Shown: piece after piece, positions 52,425 through 60,940 of the stretch
How the letters are laid out: each line of letters starts with the position of its first letter
Numbering within the stretch: position 1 is the stretch's first letter
Origin: Proteobacteria bacterium SG_bin6
GTDB taxonomy: Bacteria; Pseudomonadota; Alphaproteobacteria; Sphingomonadales; Sphingomonadaceae
Length of the DNA: 64,000 nucleotides
Assembly: GCA_002083435.1 (NCBI GenBank)
Contig: LWDJ01000002.1
Coordinates: forward strand, 62,001-126,000
Reading direction: 5' to 3'
Position numbers and translations under genes: made by a program
Notes under the pieces: generated by a model
The model's input: the letters and a program-made list of their open reading frames with translations, nothing else
The model's database searches: none
Told to the model about the DNA's origin: nothing

Positions 52425-53723
52425 TCACTCCGCCGCCTCCGCCATCGGCGCCACGCCCTTACGCTCGGCGATCCGCCGCTCGACCTCCGGGCGGAAGTGA
52501 CGCAGCAGGCCCTGGATCGGCCACGCCGCCGCATCGCCCAGCGCGCAGATTGTGTGGCCTTCGACCTGCTTGGTCACCTGATAGAGCGTGTCGATCTCGC
52601 TCACTTCGGCGTCGCCGGTGCGCAGCCGCTCCATCACGCGCCACATCCAGCCGGTGCCCTCGCGGCAGGGGGTGCATTGGCCGCAGCTTTCATGCTTGTA
52701 GAAATAGCTGAGGCGGCTGATCGCGCGGACGATATCGGTCGACTTGTCCATGACGATCACCGCGGCGGTGCCGAGACCCGAGCCGAGCTTCTTCAGCCCG
52801 TCGAAGTCCATTGGGCAGTCGATGATCTGCTCGGCCGGCACCAACGGCACCGACGAGCCGCCCGGGATCACCGCGAGCAGATTGTCCCACCCGCCGCGAA
52901 TGCCACCGCAATGCTTCTCGATCAGCTCCCGGAAGGGAATGCTCATCGCTTCTTCCACGACGCACGGCTTGTTCACATGGCCGCTGATCTGGAACAGCTT
53001 GGTGCCTTTGTTGTTCTCCGCGCCAAAGCTCGCGAACCACTCGGGCGAACGGCGCAGGATCGTCGGCACCACCGCGATCGATTCGACGTTGTTGACGGTC
53101 GTCGGGCAGCCGTAGAGCCCCGCCCCCGCCGGGAAAGGCGGTTTCAGCCGGGGCTGCCCCTTCTTGCCCTCCAGGCTTTCGAGCATCGCGGTTTCTTCGC
53201 CGCAGATATAGGCGCCCGCGCCGCGATGGACGAAGACATCGAAATCATAGCCCGAACCACAGGCATTCTTGCCGACGAAGCCCTTGGCATAGGCTTCCGC
53301 CACCGCCGCATAGAGCGTTGCCGCCTCGCGGATATATTCGCCGCGAATGTAAATATAGGCCGCCCGCGCGCGCATCGCGAAGCCCGCGACCAGCGCGCCC
53401 TCGATCAGCTTGTGCGGATCGTGGCGGATGATCTCGCGGTCCTTGCAGCTGCCAGGCTCGGACTCGTCGGCGTTGATGACGAGAAAATTGGGCCGATCCT
53501 CGCGCGGGGTCTTCGGCATGAAGCTCCATTTGGTGCCGGTCGGGAACCCCGCTCCGCCGCGCCCGCGCAGGCCGCTCGCCTTGATCCGGTCGATGATCGC
53601 GTCCTGCCCGATCTCGAGCAGCGCTTTGGTATTGTCCCAATCGCCGCGCTTCATCGCCGCGTCGATCGTCCAGGGCTGGAAGCCATAGACGTTGGTGAAG
53701 ATACGATCCTTGTCCGCGAGCAT
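52425..53723 (-). CDS. nuoF: NADH-quinone oxidoreductase subunit F
   Basis: NuoF binds NADH and FMN and holds cluster N3. The 432-residue protein starts at ATG 53723 (MLADKDRIFTNVYG) and contains GLRGRGGAGFPTGTKW for FMN/NADH, GAGAYICGEETAMLES and the cluster motif HESCGQCTPCREGTGW. Frames open upstream to 54041 overlap nuoE and are not used. Confidence 0.97.
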   Translation of the reverse strand: MLADKDRIFTNVYGFQPWTIDAAMKRGDWDNTKALLEIGQDAIIDRIKASGLRGRGGAGFPTGTKWSFMPKTPREDRPNFLVINADESEPGSCKDREIIRHDPHKLIEGALVAGFAMRARAAYIYIRGEYIREAATLYAAVAEAYAKGFVGKNACGSGYDFDVFVHRGAGAYICGEETAMLESLEGKKGQPRLKPPFPAGAGLYGCPTTVNNVESIAVVPTILRRSPEWFASFGAENNKGTKLFQISGHVNKPCVVEEAMSIPFRELIEKHCGGIRGGWDNLLAVIPGGSSVPLVPAEQIIDCPMDFDGLKKLGSGLGTAAVIVMDKSTDIVRAISRLSYFYKHESCGQCTPCREGTGWMWRVMERLRTGDAEVSEIDTLYQVTKQVEGHTICALGDAAAWPIQGLLRHFRPEVERRIAERKGVAPMAEAAE

Positions 53724-53728
53724 GGCCG

Positions 53729-53887
53729 TTAACGCCCCCGCCCCACGACGCGCTCGATCAGCAGATAGGCGGCGACCGCCAGCCCGATCGCGACCGCGAG
53801 GATGATGAGGTTGAAGGCGAGCTTCAGCAACGCGACGAGCACGAAGATCGCGAGCAGCGCGACGCCGATGGCGATGATAATGTTCAT
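53729..53887 (-). CDS. 52-residue hydrophobic protein between nuoE and nuoF
   Basis: A short frame runs from ATG 53887, overlapping the nuoE stop as ATGA, to TAA at 53729, five bases before nuoF. The product MNIIIAIGVALLAIFVLVAL is followed by one or two further hydrophobic helices and a basic end (IERVVGRGR). Tight coupling on both sides argues for translation. It could be a small accessory complex I protein or an unrelated membrane peptide; I recognise no family. Confidence 0.6.
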   Translation of the reverse strand: MNIIIAIGVALLAIFVLVALLKLAFNLIILAVAIGLAVAAYLLIERVVGRGR

Positions 53888-54552
53888 GCCCATTCTCCCC
53901 GATAGTCGTGATTGTCATCGACCATCGCCTGCAGCGAGGTCGGCCCGCCCTCGGGGCAGCTCGCCCGCCGCCCGATCTGCGAGCCCGCCGGCGGCGTCTC
54001 GCCGCGCGCCAGCGCCTGCAGGATCGCGGTGGTGCGATCATAGTCCAGGTCTTCGTAATTGTCGTCGTTGATCTGCACCATCGGCGCGTTGGCGCACGCG
54101 CCCAGGCATTCGACCTCGGTCAGGGTGAACAGCCCGTCGGGCGTGGTCTTACCCTTGGCGAGGCCGTGGTTCTTGCACGCCTTCATCACCTCGTCCGATC
54201 CGGCGAGCATGCACGGCGTCGTCCCGCACACCTGCACATGATAGCGGCCGACCGGCGCCAGATTGAACATGGTGTAGAAGGTCGCGACCTCGAACACGCG
54301 GATATAGGGCAGCCCCAGCTCGCGCGCGACGAACTCGATTACCGGCACCGGCAGCCATCCTTGCGTTTTCGTCTCCGCCCCGACCTGGCGTTGGGCGAGA
54401 TCGAGGAAGGGCAGGCTTGCCGATTGCTGGCGCCCGGCGGGATAGCGCGCGAGGATGGTGCGCGCCTTTTCGGCATTTTCGGGCGTCCAGGCGAAATCGC
54501 CCCAGCGCGCGCGGACCTCGGCTTCGTCAGGGATTGGGGGAGTGTCAGCCAT
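53884..54552 (-). CDS. nuoE: NADH-quinone oxidoreductase subunit E
   Basis: NuoE is the thioredoxin-like 2Fe-2S subunit (cluster N1a). The 222-residue protein from ATG 54552 contains VQVCGTTPCMLAG and VECLGACANAPMVQIND, supplying the four cysteines. Its start overlaps the cupin stop by one base (TGATG). Confidence 0.95.
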   Translation of the reverse strand: MADTPPIPDEAEVRARWGDFAWTPENAEKARTILARYPAGRQQSASLPFLDLAQRQVGAETKTQGWLPVPVIEFVARELGLPYIRVFEVATFYTMFNLAPVGRYHVQVCGTTPCMLAGSDEVMKACKNHGLAKGKTTPDGLFTLTEVECLGACANAPMVQINDDNYEDLDYDRTTAILQALARGETPPAGSQIGRRASCPEGGPTSLQAMVDDNHDYRGEWA

Positions 54553-54923
54553 CAAATCGTTTCCAGTGACTCGCGCGTCAACGCGCTGGGATTGACGCCG
54601 GTATTGGGCTCGCCCTCGCGGTCCATGATCAGGATGTGGCACTCGCCTTCCGCGAAGGGCCGGTGCTCGGTGCCCTTGGGCACTACGACCAGCTCGCCGG
54701 GTTTTAGGCGACGGACGCCATCGCGGAACTCGATGCCAAGTTCGCCCGAGAGGACGAGGAACAACTCGTCGGTCTCCGCATGGGCGTGCCAGGTGAAGTC
54801 GCCCTGAACCTTGGCCAGGCGGACTTCGTTGCCATTGTAATGCGCGACGATGCGCGGGTTCCAATGATCTTGGAACTGCGCGAGCTTGTCGGCAAGGCTA
54901 ATAATGCCCCATCCGTCAGCCAC
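54552..54923 (-). CDS. Small cupin-domain protein within the nuo operon
   Basis: A 123-residue single-cupin protein with the two metal-site motifs, TWHAHAETDELFLVLSGELG and VPKGTEHRPFAEGECHIL. Cupins of this type bind a metal ion and often act as small dioxygenases, isomerases or stress proteins. GTG at 54923 (with GAGG nine bases upstream) gives a start close to the conserved ISLADKLAQF; ATG at 54944 is possible. It overlaps the small membrane-protein gene before it and nuoE after it, so it is translationally tied to complex I genes. Confidence 0.8.
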   Translation of the reverse strand: MADGWGIISLADKLAQFQDHWNPRIVAHYNGNEVRLAKVQGDFTWHAHAETDELFLVLSGELGIEFRDGVRRLKPGELVVVPKGTEHRPFAEGECHILIMDREGEPNTGVNPSALTRESLETI

Positions 54924-55143
54924 GACGCATAACCTCATCGCCATCCCTGCCCGGTGCAGACCCGGCGCCCCAAAAGGACATCGCACCCTCAATAGCGATG
55001 TAAAGCACCAGCGGCACGACGAGCCATAGCGGCAACCAGAGCATATTTGTTGCCGGCCCCATTACGATTACCGCCGCGGCCAAAATCAACGCAACGCCGC
55101 GCCAGCGCACCGCCTTAGGAGAGTTCCAATCGGCCAGTTTCAC
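54916..55143 (-). CDS. Small membrane protein after nuoD
   Basis: From GTG 55143, overlapping the nuoD stop as GTGA, the product is 75 residues: MKLADWNSPKAVRWRGVALI then two hydrophobic helices (ILAAAVIVMGPATNMLW and LPLWLVVPLVLYIAIEGAMS). It ends overlapping the cupin gene. No known function; its position suggests co-expression with complex I. Confidence 0.6.
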   Translation of the reverse strand: MKLADWNSPKAVRWRGVALILAAAVIVMGPATNMLWLPLWLVVPLVLYIAIEGAMSFWGAGSAPGRDGDEVMRRG

Positions 55144-56375
55144 CGATCGCACTCCCCGAACACGATGTCGAGTGCACCCAGAATAGCGGTGGTGTCCGCC
55201 AGCATATGCCCGCGCGACATGAAATCCATCGCCTGCAGATGCGAGAAAGCCGTCGGCCGGATCTTGCAGCGATAGGGCTTATTCGAGCCGTCGCTCACCA
55301 GATACACGCCGAACTCGCCCTTGGGGCTTTCGGTCGCGACATAGACTTCGCCCGCGGGGACATGGAAGCCCTCGGTATAGAGCTTGAAGTGATGGATCAG
55401 CGCTTCCATCGATCGCTTCATCTCGCCGCGCTTGGGCGGCACCACTTTGCGATCAAGGCTCGCCACCGGCCCCTCGGGCATGTTCGCCAGGCACTGCTTG
55501 ATGATCCGCGCCGACTGGCGGACCTCCTCGACACGGACCATGAAGCGATCATAGCAATCGCCGCGCGTGCCCACCGGCACGTCGAACTCCATCGCGGCAT
55601 AAGCGTCATAGGGTTGCGACTTGCGCAAATCCCAGGGGATGCCCGCACCGCGGATCATCGGCCCCGAAAAGCCCCATTTGATCGCGTCCTCGCGGCTCAC
55701 CACCGCGATATCGACATTGCGCTGCTTGAAGATGCGGTTGTCGGCGACCAGGCTAATCGCATCCTCGAACAGCTTGGGCAAGCGCGTGTCGAGCCAGTCA
55801 CCAATGTCGCTCAGCACCTTGAGCGGCACATCCTGATGCACGCCGCCGGGGCGGAACCAGGCCGAGTGCATCCGCGCGCCCGATATGCGCTCGAAGAAAT
55901 TGAGGCAGTCCTCGCGCAGTTCGAACAGCCACAGGTTCGGCGTCATCGCGCCGACGTCCATCACATGGCTGCCGAGGTTCAGCATGTGGTTGCTGATCCG
56001 GGTCAGCTCGGCGAACAACACCCGCAAATATTGCGCGCGCGCTGGCACCTCCAGATCGAGCAGCTTCTCGACCGCGAGCACATAGCTATGCTCCATGCAC
56101 AAAGGCGAGCAGTAATCGAGGCGATCGAAATAGGGCAAAGCCTGAAGATAGGTCTTGTACTCGATCAGCTTTTCGGTGCCGCGGTGGAGCAGGCCGACAT
56201 GCGGATCGAGCCGCTCCACGATTTCACCGTCCAGCTCCATCACCAGCCGCAACACGCCGTGCGCCGCCGGGTGCTGCGGGCCGAAATTGATCGTGTAATT
56301 CTGGATCGCGACCTCGCCCGTCTCGGGGTCGATCTCGACATTGTGGCGCAGCTGGTGTTCGCGCAAATCGGTCAC
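55140..56375 (-). CDS. nuoD: NADH-quinone oxidoreductase subunit D
   Basis: NuoD, related to [NiFe]-hydrogenase large subunits, helps form the quinone-binding site. The 411-residue protein begins at GTG 56375 (MTDLREHQLRHNV) and contains NFGPQHPAAHGVLRLVMELD, HVGLLHRGTEKLIE and RPGGVHQDVP, and ends near GALDIVFGECDR. The GTG overlaps the nuoC stop (GTGA). Length is typical. Confidence 0.97.
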   Translation of the reverse strand: MTDLREHQLRHNVEIDPETGEVAIQNYTINFGPQHPAAHGVLRLVMELDGEIVERLDPHVGLLHRGTEKLIEYKTYLQALPYFDRLDYCSPLCMEHSYVLAVEKLLDLEVPARAQYLRVLFAELTRISNHMLNLGSHVMDVGAMTPNLWLFELREDCLNFFERISGARMHSAWFRPGGVHQDVPLKVLSDIGDWLDTRLPKLFEDAISLVADNRIFKQRNVDIAVVSREDAIKWGFSGPMIRGAGIPWDLRKSQPYDAYAAMEFDVPVGTRGDCYDRFMVRVEEVRQSARIIKQCLANMPEGPVASLDRKVVPPKRGEMKRSMEALIHHFKLYTEGFHVPAGEVYVATESPKGEFGVYLVSDGSNKPYRCKIRPTAFSHLQAMDFMSRGHMLADTTAILGALDIVFGECDR

Positions 56376-57190
56376 TGGTTCTGCCCCTTGGACGGAACGA
56401 CATCGGGATTGGCGGGCGTGGGGCCGGCATGGGGATGCGGCTTGCCCGCGCCGCTCTGGGCGGTGCTTTCGGTGGTCTTCACCTCGGTCGGCGCGTCCTT
56501 TGGTGTCTGCACGGCGTCGGCCTTGGCGACTTCATCTGCCTTTAGCGGGGTCGGCGCCCCCTTGGCCTCGGGCAGCCTGGCCTTTTCATCGCCCGGCAGC
56601 ACATATTCGGCGCCTTCCCAGGGCGAGGTGAAGTCAAAGGTTCGGAAATCCTGGGCGAGCTTCACCGGTTCGTACACCACGCGCTTGGCCTCTTCCGAAT
56701 AGCGCATCTCGACATAGCCGGTCAGCGGGAAGTCCTTGCGAAGCGGATGGCCGCGAAAGCCATAATCGGTCAGAATACGGCGCAGATCGGTATTGCCGGT
56801 GAACAGCACGCCGTACAGGTCATACACCTCGCGCTCGAGCCAGCCGGCGACCGGCCAGATGCCCGTTACCGAAGGTACAGGCTTCACCTCGTCGGTCATC
56901 ACCCGCACCCGCAGCCGGTGGTTCCGGGTGAGCGAGAGCAGGTGATAGCAAACGTCGAACCGATCTTCGCGCTGCGGATAATCGGCGCCGGCGATCTCCA
57001 TCAGCTGCTGATATTCCAGGCCAGGAGTATCGCGCAGCAGGATCATCGCCTCGACCAGCCGCTCCCGGTCGATGTTCAACGACACCTCGCCCACCGCGTC
57101 GACCGCGTCGAGCAGCAGATCGCCGAGCGCGGCGCGCGCGGTGTCGATTACGCCTTCGTTGGGGGCATAGGCGGGTGCGGGCGCCCTCAC
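56372..57190 (-). CDS. nuoC: NADH-quinone oxidoreductase subunit C
   Basis: NuoC (30-kDa subunit) supports the quinone module. From GTG 57190, overlapping nuoB as GTGA, the protein has 272 residues and the family signature EREVYDLYGVLFTGNTDLRR, then YGFRGHPLRKDFPLTGYVEM. A C-terminal tail of roughly 70 residues after LPGDEKARLP is rich in Lys, Ala, Pro and Thr (VQTPKDAPTEVKTTES, then KPHPHAGPTP) and goes beyond the usual length; it is probably disordered. Confidence 0.95.
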   Translation of the reverse strand: MRAPAPAYAPNEGVIDTARAALGDLLLDAVDAVGEVSLNIDRERLVEAMILLRDTPGLEYQQLMEIAGADYPQREDRFDVCYHLLSLTRNHRLRVRVMTDEVKPVPSVTGIWPVAGWLEREVYDLYGVLFTGNTDLRRILTDYGFRGHPLRKDFPLTGYVEMRYSEEAKRVVYEPVKLAQDFRTFDFTSPWEGAEYVLPGDEKARLPEAKGAPTPLKADEVAKADAVQTPKDAPTEVKTTESTAQSGAGKPHPHAGPTPANPDVVPSKGQNQ

Positions 57191-57726
57191 CGGTCCAGAC
57201 TCCCCACCCGGCGGATCTTCCGCTGCAGCTGCATCACGCCATAGAGCAAAGCCTCGGCGGTCGGCGGGCACCCGGGGACGTAGATGTCAACCGGCACGAT
57301 CCGGTCGCACCCGCGCACCACGCTGTAGCTATAATGATAATAGCCGCCGCCATTGGCGCACGAACCCATCGAAATCACATATTTCGGGTCGGACATCTGA
57401 TCATAAACCCGGCGCAAGGCGGGTGCCATCTTGTTGCAGAGCGTGCCCGCGACGATCATCACGTCTGACTGGCGTGGACTGGCGCGCGGGGCGACGCCGA
57501 AGCGCTCCAGATCGTAGCGCGGCATGTTGACGTGGATCATCTCCACCGCGCAGCACGCCAGCCCAAAGGTCATCCACCAGAGCGAGCCGGTGCGCGCCCA
57601 TTGAAACAGTTCCTCGGCGCTGGTGACGACGAAGCCCTTGTCGGTCAACTCGTCATTGAGCCCGGTGAGAAAGGACTGGTCGGGCAGCGTCCCGTCGGCG
57701 GGGACGCGCGAAAGCTCTACTCCCAA
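57187..57726 (-). CDS. nuoB: NADH-quinone oxidoreductase subunit B
   Basis: NuoB holds cluster N2, the electron donor to quinone. The 179-residue protein starts at TTG 57726 (MGVELSRVPADG), ten bases inside the end of nuoA, and has the cluster cysteines in TFGLACCAVEM, MGSCANGGGYY and VPGCPPTAEALL. The upstream part of the open frame belongs to nuoA. Confidence 0.95.
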   Translation of the reverse strand: MGVELSRVPADGTLPDQSFLTGLNDELTDKGFVVTSAEELFQWARTGSLWWMTFGLACCAVEMIHVNMPRYDLERFGVAPRASPRQSDVMIVAGTLCNKMAPALRRVYDQMSDPKYVISMGSCANGGGYYHYSYSVVRGCDRIVPVDIYVPGCPPTAEALLYGVMQLQRKIRRVGSLDR

Positions 57727-58091
57727 TCCAGGGCTCCCTTTTTCCAGGCATAGGCCAGGCCCAGCGCGAGTTCGGCGATGAAGATCATCATCGCGAACCA
57801 CGCGGTCCAGCCGAGCGTGAAGACCGATACCGCCCAGGGGTAGATGAAGGCGGCCTCCAGGTCGAAAATGATGAACAGGATGGCGATCAGGTAGAAGCGC
57901 ACGTCGAACTGGCTGCGGCTGTCCTCGAAGGCAGGGAAGCCGCACTCATATTCGGCGAGCTTTTCGGGCGTCGGGTTGTGCGTGCCCGTGACGCGCGAAA
58001 CGAGCATCGGTAGGAACACGAACGCGCCCGACAGCACCAGCGCGACGGCCAGGAAAAGCAGGATCGGCAGATATTGCGACAGGTCGACCAA
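57717..58091 (-). CDS. nuoA: NADH-quinone oxidoreductase subunit A
   Basis: The 124-residue membrane subunit starts at TTG 58091 (MVDLSQYLPILLFLAVALVL), which matches related NuoA starts better than the longer frame to 58202. It has three helices and YECGFPAFEDSRSQFDVRFY, the conserved loop with the Cys next to the quinone site. It is the first gene of the nuo operon; the promoter should lie in 58092-58342, which also serves the divergent GNAT gene. Confidence 0.94.
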   Translation of the reverse strand: MVDLSQYLPILLFLAVALVLSGAFVFLPMLVSRVTGTHNPTPEKLAEYECGFPAFEDSRSQFDVRFYLIAILFIIFDLEAAFIYPWAVSVFTLGWTAWFAMMIFIAELALGLAYAWKKGALDWE

Positions 58092-58342
58092 GGCGTTGGT
58101 TCCATGCGCTGGAGGTGGGATTTGCGGCGCTTCTAAGGCGCCGGCGGCGAGCGAGCAAGGCCGCGCTGCGCTTAGCGCTGACATATGGCTGAGAAGCGTC
58201 ATGAAACAAGCACTTGGCCGGAACGAGCCCCCGCTTCTTTTATCTCATCCCCACGCAATATCCTGCCAAGGCGTTGCCAAACGCAATGCGCCGCCCCTTG
58301 GGAGTATTTTGTTTGGGCGGAGGGCGGCTACACTCGTTGGTG

Positions 58343-58840
58343 ATGCGGATCGAAGATGCAGCGCCCGAGGATTTGCCCGCCATCCTGGCGATCACCAACG
58401 CGGTAATCGCGGGTACCAACGCGATCTGGCGCGACAAGCCGACCACGATCGAAGAACGCACGGCCTGGTGGCGCGGGCGGATCGATGCGGGTTTCCCGGT
58501 GCTGGTCGCGCGCGACGCCGAAGTGCTCGGCTTTGGCAGCTACGGCCCGTTCCGCACGGGCGACGGCTATCGCTTTACCGTGGAGCACAGCGTCCATGTC
58601 ACGGCCGATGCGCGGGGGCGTGGGATCGGGCTCGCGCTGATGGAGGCGCTGATCGCGCGGGCGCGGACGCAGGGGTTGCGGATGATGGTCGCAGGCGTGG
58701 ACGCCGGAGCCGATGCTTCGCTGCGGCTCCACCGGAGGCTGGGGTTCACCGAGGCGGGGCGATTGATCGGCATCGGCCACAAGGGCGGCGGCTGGCGCGA
58801 CCTGCTTTTCCTGCAAAAGCAACTGACCCAGGACGACTGA
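58343..58840 (+). CDS. GNAT-family N-acetyltransferase (phosphinothricin-acetyltransferase-like)
   Basis: From ATG 58343 the 165-residue protein begins MRIEDAAPEDLPAILAITN. It has the acetyl-CoA-binding motif RGRGIGLALME (residues 91-101), and VEHSVHVTADARG and LHRRLGFTEAGRLIGIGHKG, a pattern close to phosphinothricin/methionine-sulfone acetyltransferases. Substrate cannot be fixed from sequence. A hairpin terminator follows. Confidence 0.88.
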   Translation: MRIEDAAPEDLPAILAITNAVIAGTNAIWRDKPTTIEERTAWWRGRIDAGFPVLVARDAEVLGFGSYGPFRTGDGYRFTVEHSVHVTADARGRGIGLALMEALIARARTQGLRMMVAGVDAGADASLRLHRRLGFTEAGRLIGIGHKGGGWRDLLFLQKQLTQDD

Positions 58841-58846
58841 CAAAAC

Positions 58847-58866
58847 GGGCGGACCGGAGCCCGCCC
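58847..58866. terminator. Hairpin terminator between convergent genes
   Basis: GGGCGG and CCGCCC pair around an eight-base loop directly after the GNAT gene and before the end of the M56 gene. It could terminate both convergent transcripts; there is no long T-run. Confidence 0.5.
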
Positions 58867-58879
58867 TAGGTCCCTGACC

Positions 58880-60520
58880 TCAGTCGCGACCGCTCGACAA
58901 TTCGGCGATCGCCTCGTCGATTCCCTTCAGCGCCTCGGCGCGCTGCGCCTCGGTCAAGCCGGAATTGGCGATGATCGAGGCACGCGCCTGTCGGACACTT
59001 TCGAGCGCGGTGCGGCGGGCGGTCCGCTCGATGTCTTGCGTGTTCATCGCGAGTTCCCGGGCGCGCATGGCGCGCTCGCTCGCTTCCTTGGCGAAACGTT
59101 CCACCCGGTTGCGGCAAACGATGATGGTTGTGCGTTTGCCATCCTGCCGGTGCTCTACCAACGGTCGATCGCCATCGCCGCAATCACGGTCGCGCACCTC
59201 AGGCACCTGAGCCTCTGCGAAGCGGCGCTCGATGATCCACTGTTGCTCGCCTTTGCCGCGCGAATGCGAGCGAACCACACCGCCCTCGCCGTCGCGCCAG
59301 ATGAAGACCTGCTCTTTAGCCTCCTCGGCACGGGGCGGCGCCGGCGGGGTTGCGCCAACGGGAGCCTCGGGAGCCTCCGGCGCGGGCGCGACGATCGACG
59401 GCGGAACCGGCACGCCACTTGCCGGCGCTGGCGCACGCGGTGCCTGAGGCGCAAGCGGCGCCTCCGGAGCGGGAGGCGCGTCGAACCGCGCGAGATCGAC
59501 GCCGGTGGTCACCCGCACCTGCTCACGCAGTTTCTCGGCTGCCGCCGTGCCCGAGGCCGTCACCCCAAGCGCGACCAGCGCCAACGCCGAGACGCCGGCC
59601 AACCCTCCCCAGCGTCGCTCGCGCGACACACTATCCTTCGCCAGCATCCTCAGCCTTCCTTTCAGTTCGTTGATGGTATGGAGGTGGCACGCGGCGGAGA
59701 CCGCCCCACCGTGCGCCGATTTCACGATCGCGCGGCCATAAGCGTGGCGCAGCGCCTGATCGCGTCCGGCGAGCACTCGTGCGTCGCACGCCATCTCCTG
59801 ATCGGCGCGGAAGGCGCGGAAGGCCCGCCAGGCGACAGGATTGAACCAGTGGATGCCCAGCGTGACGAGCGCGACCCAGTTCGCGACCAGATCGCCGCGC
59901 GCGTGGTGCGTCAACTCGTGCGCCAGCGCGAGCGCCTGCTCGTCAGCATCGTAACGCTCGGCGAAATCGAGCGGGAAGGCGACATATTTGTGCCAGATGC
60001 CGAAGGCGAGCGGCCCAGTCGCGGCGCGGCTCCGCAGCACCCGCACCGGCCCTGCAATGACCGCCTCCGCACCAGCGCGCAGGCGGGCGCAGAAGCGGCT
60101 GTGGCTCGCCAGATGATAGATGATGAAGCCCAGCGCGCCGATCGCCCAGACCCCGGCGAGCAATGGCAGCAGATTCGCGCCCTGCTCGATCAAAGTCGGC
60201 GGGACGATCGCGGCCTTAATCCCAGGCGCGCCGAGGCTCACCTCGATCGCGCGCGCGCTCACCTCGGCTGAAAGTCCCACCGGCGTCAGCACGCCGACCA
60301 CGATCGAGCGATGCTCGGCATGGTGGAGCAACGGCGCGACGATGCGTGAGAGCTGCCATTCGCCCGGCAGCGGCGGCATCACCAGCCGAGCAACCGGCAG
60401 CAGCCACAGCGCATAGGCGACCTCCGCCCCAAACGCCCGGCGCACCGGCGCACGCAGCACGAGCACCAGGATCATCAGCAGCGTCGAGGCGATCAGCCCC
60501 TCGATAGCCCAGGCGATCAT
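58880..60520 (-). CDS. M56 family (BlaR1-like) membrane metallopeptidase
   Basis: The 546-residue protein has N-terminal membrane helices (IEGLIASTLLMILVLVLRAP), the zinc motif AHELTHHARGD (HELTH, residues 201-205) and NPVAWRAFRAFRADQEMACD. BlaR1-type proteins sense antibiotics or cell-wall stress and cleave the paired BlaI repressor. Unlike BlaR1, no penicillin-binding SxxK domain is seen at the C-terminus; instead there is a Pro/Ala-rich linker (PPAPEAPLAPQAPRAPAPA) and a charged helical tail. The stimulus is therefore unknown. It overlaps the repressor gene by four bases. Confidence 0.87.
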   Translation of the reverse strand: MIAWAIEGLIASTLLMILVLVLRAPVRRAFGAEVAYALWLLPVARLVMPPLPGEWQLSRIVAPLLHHAEHRSIVVGVLTPVGLSAEVSARAIEVSLGAPGIKAAIVPPTLIEQGANLLPLLAGVWAIGALGFIIYHLASHSRFCARLRAGAEAVIAGPVRVLRSRAATGPLAFGIWHKYVAFPLDFAERYDADEQALALAHELTHHARGDLVANWVALVTLGIHWFNPVAWRAFRAFRADQEMACDARVLAGRDQALRHAYGRAIVKSAHGGAVSAACHLHTINELKGRLRMLAKDSVSRERRWGGLAGVSALALVALGVTASGTAAAEKLREQVRVTTGVDLARFDAPPAPEAPLAPQAPRAPAPASGVPVPPSIVAPAPEAPEAPVGATPPAPPRAEEAKEQVFIWRDGEGGVVRSHSRGKGEQQWIIERRFAEAQVPEVRDRDCGDGDRPLVEHRQDGKRTTIIVCRNRVERFAKEASERAMRARELAMNTQDIERTARRTALESVRQARASIIANSGLTEAQRAEALKGIDEAIAELSSGRD

Positions 60521-60885
60521 TGCTTCAGCCCTTTCAGCAGCGCCTCGATCTCTTCGATGTCCTTGGGGCTCAGTGCGTCGCGCTCGGCGAGGTGCGCGAC
60601 CAGCGGCGTCAGCCGACCACCGAACAGCCGGTCGATCATCCGCCGCGATTCACCCGCGACGTAATCCTCGCGCTTCACGGCTGGGCGATAGAGGTAGCGG
60701 CGGCCATCCTCTTCATGGACGATCGCCTGCTTGGCGAGCAGGCGACCGAGCAGCGTCTTCACCGTGTTCGCGCTCCAGTCGCGCGCCGGCCCGACCCGCT
60801 CGGCGACTTCCTGCGCGGTGAGCGGGCTCTCCGCCCACAGAGCCTCCATCACGGCATATTCGGCGTCGCTGATCCGCTCCGTCAT
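60517..60885 (-). CDS. BlaI/MecI/CopY family transcriptional repressor
   Basis: From ATG 60885 the 122-residue protein begins MTERISDAEYAVMEALWAES and has a winged-helix domain ending ANTVKTLLGRLLAKQAIVHE and a C-terminal dimerisation domain. The paired M56 protease probably inactivates it. Two dyad operators lie just upstream, consistent with autoregulation. The longer frame to 60942 would run through the operators and is unlikely. Confidence 0.9.
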   Translation of the reverse strand: MTERISDAEYAVMEALWAESPLTAQEVAERVGPARDWSANTVKTLLGRLLAKQAIVHEEDGRRYLYRPAVKREDYVAGESRRMIDRLFGGRLTPLVAHLAERDALSPKDIEEIEALLKGLKQ

Positions 60886-60903
60886 GAGTCGCACCCTTTT
60901 ACT

Positions 60904-60940
60904 GACTACGGATGTAATCTCATCGCTTACGCTTGTAGTC
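60904..60940. promoter_or_regulatory. Tandem BlaI-type operators
   Basis: Two 16-base dyads, GACTACGGATGTAATC (60904-60919) and GCTTACGCTTGTAGTC (60925-60940), each have the core TAC-N4-GTA seen in BlaI/MecI operators. Their centres are 21 bases apart, about two helix turns, so repressor dimers could bind side by side. They lie 19 bases upstream of the repressor start. Confidence 0.6.
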
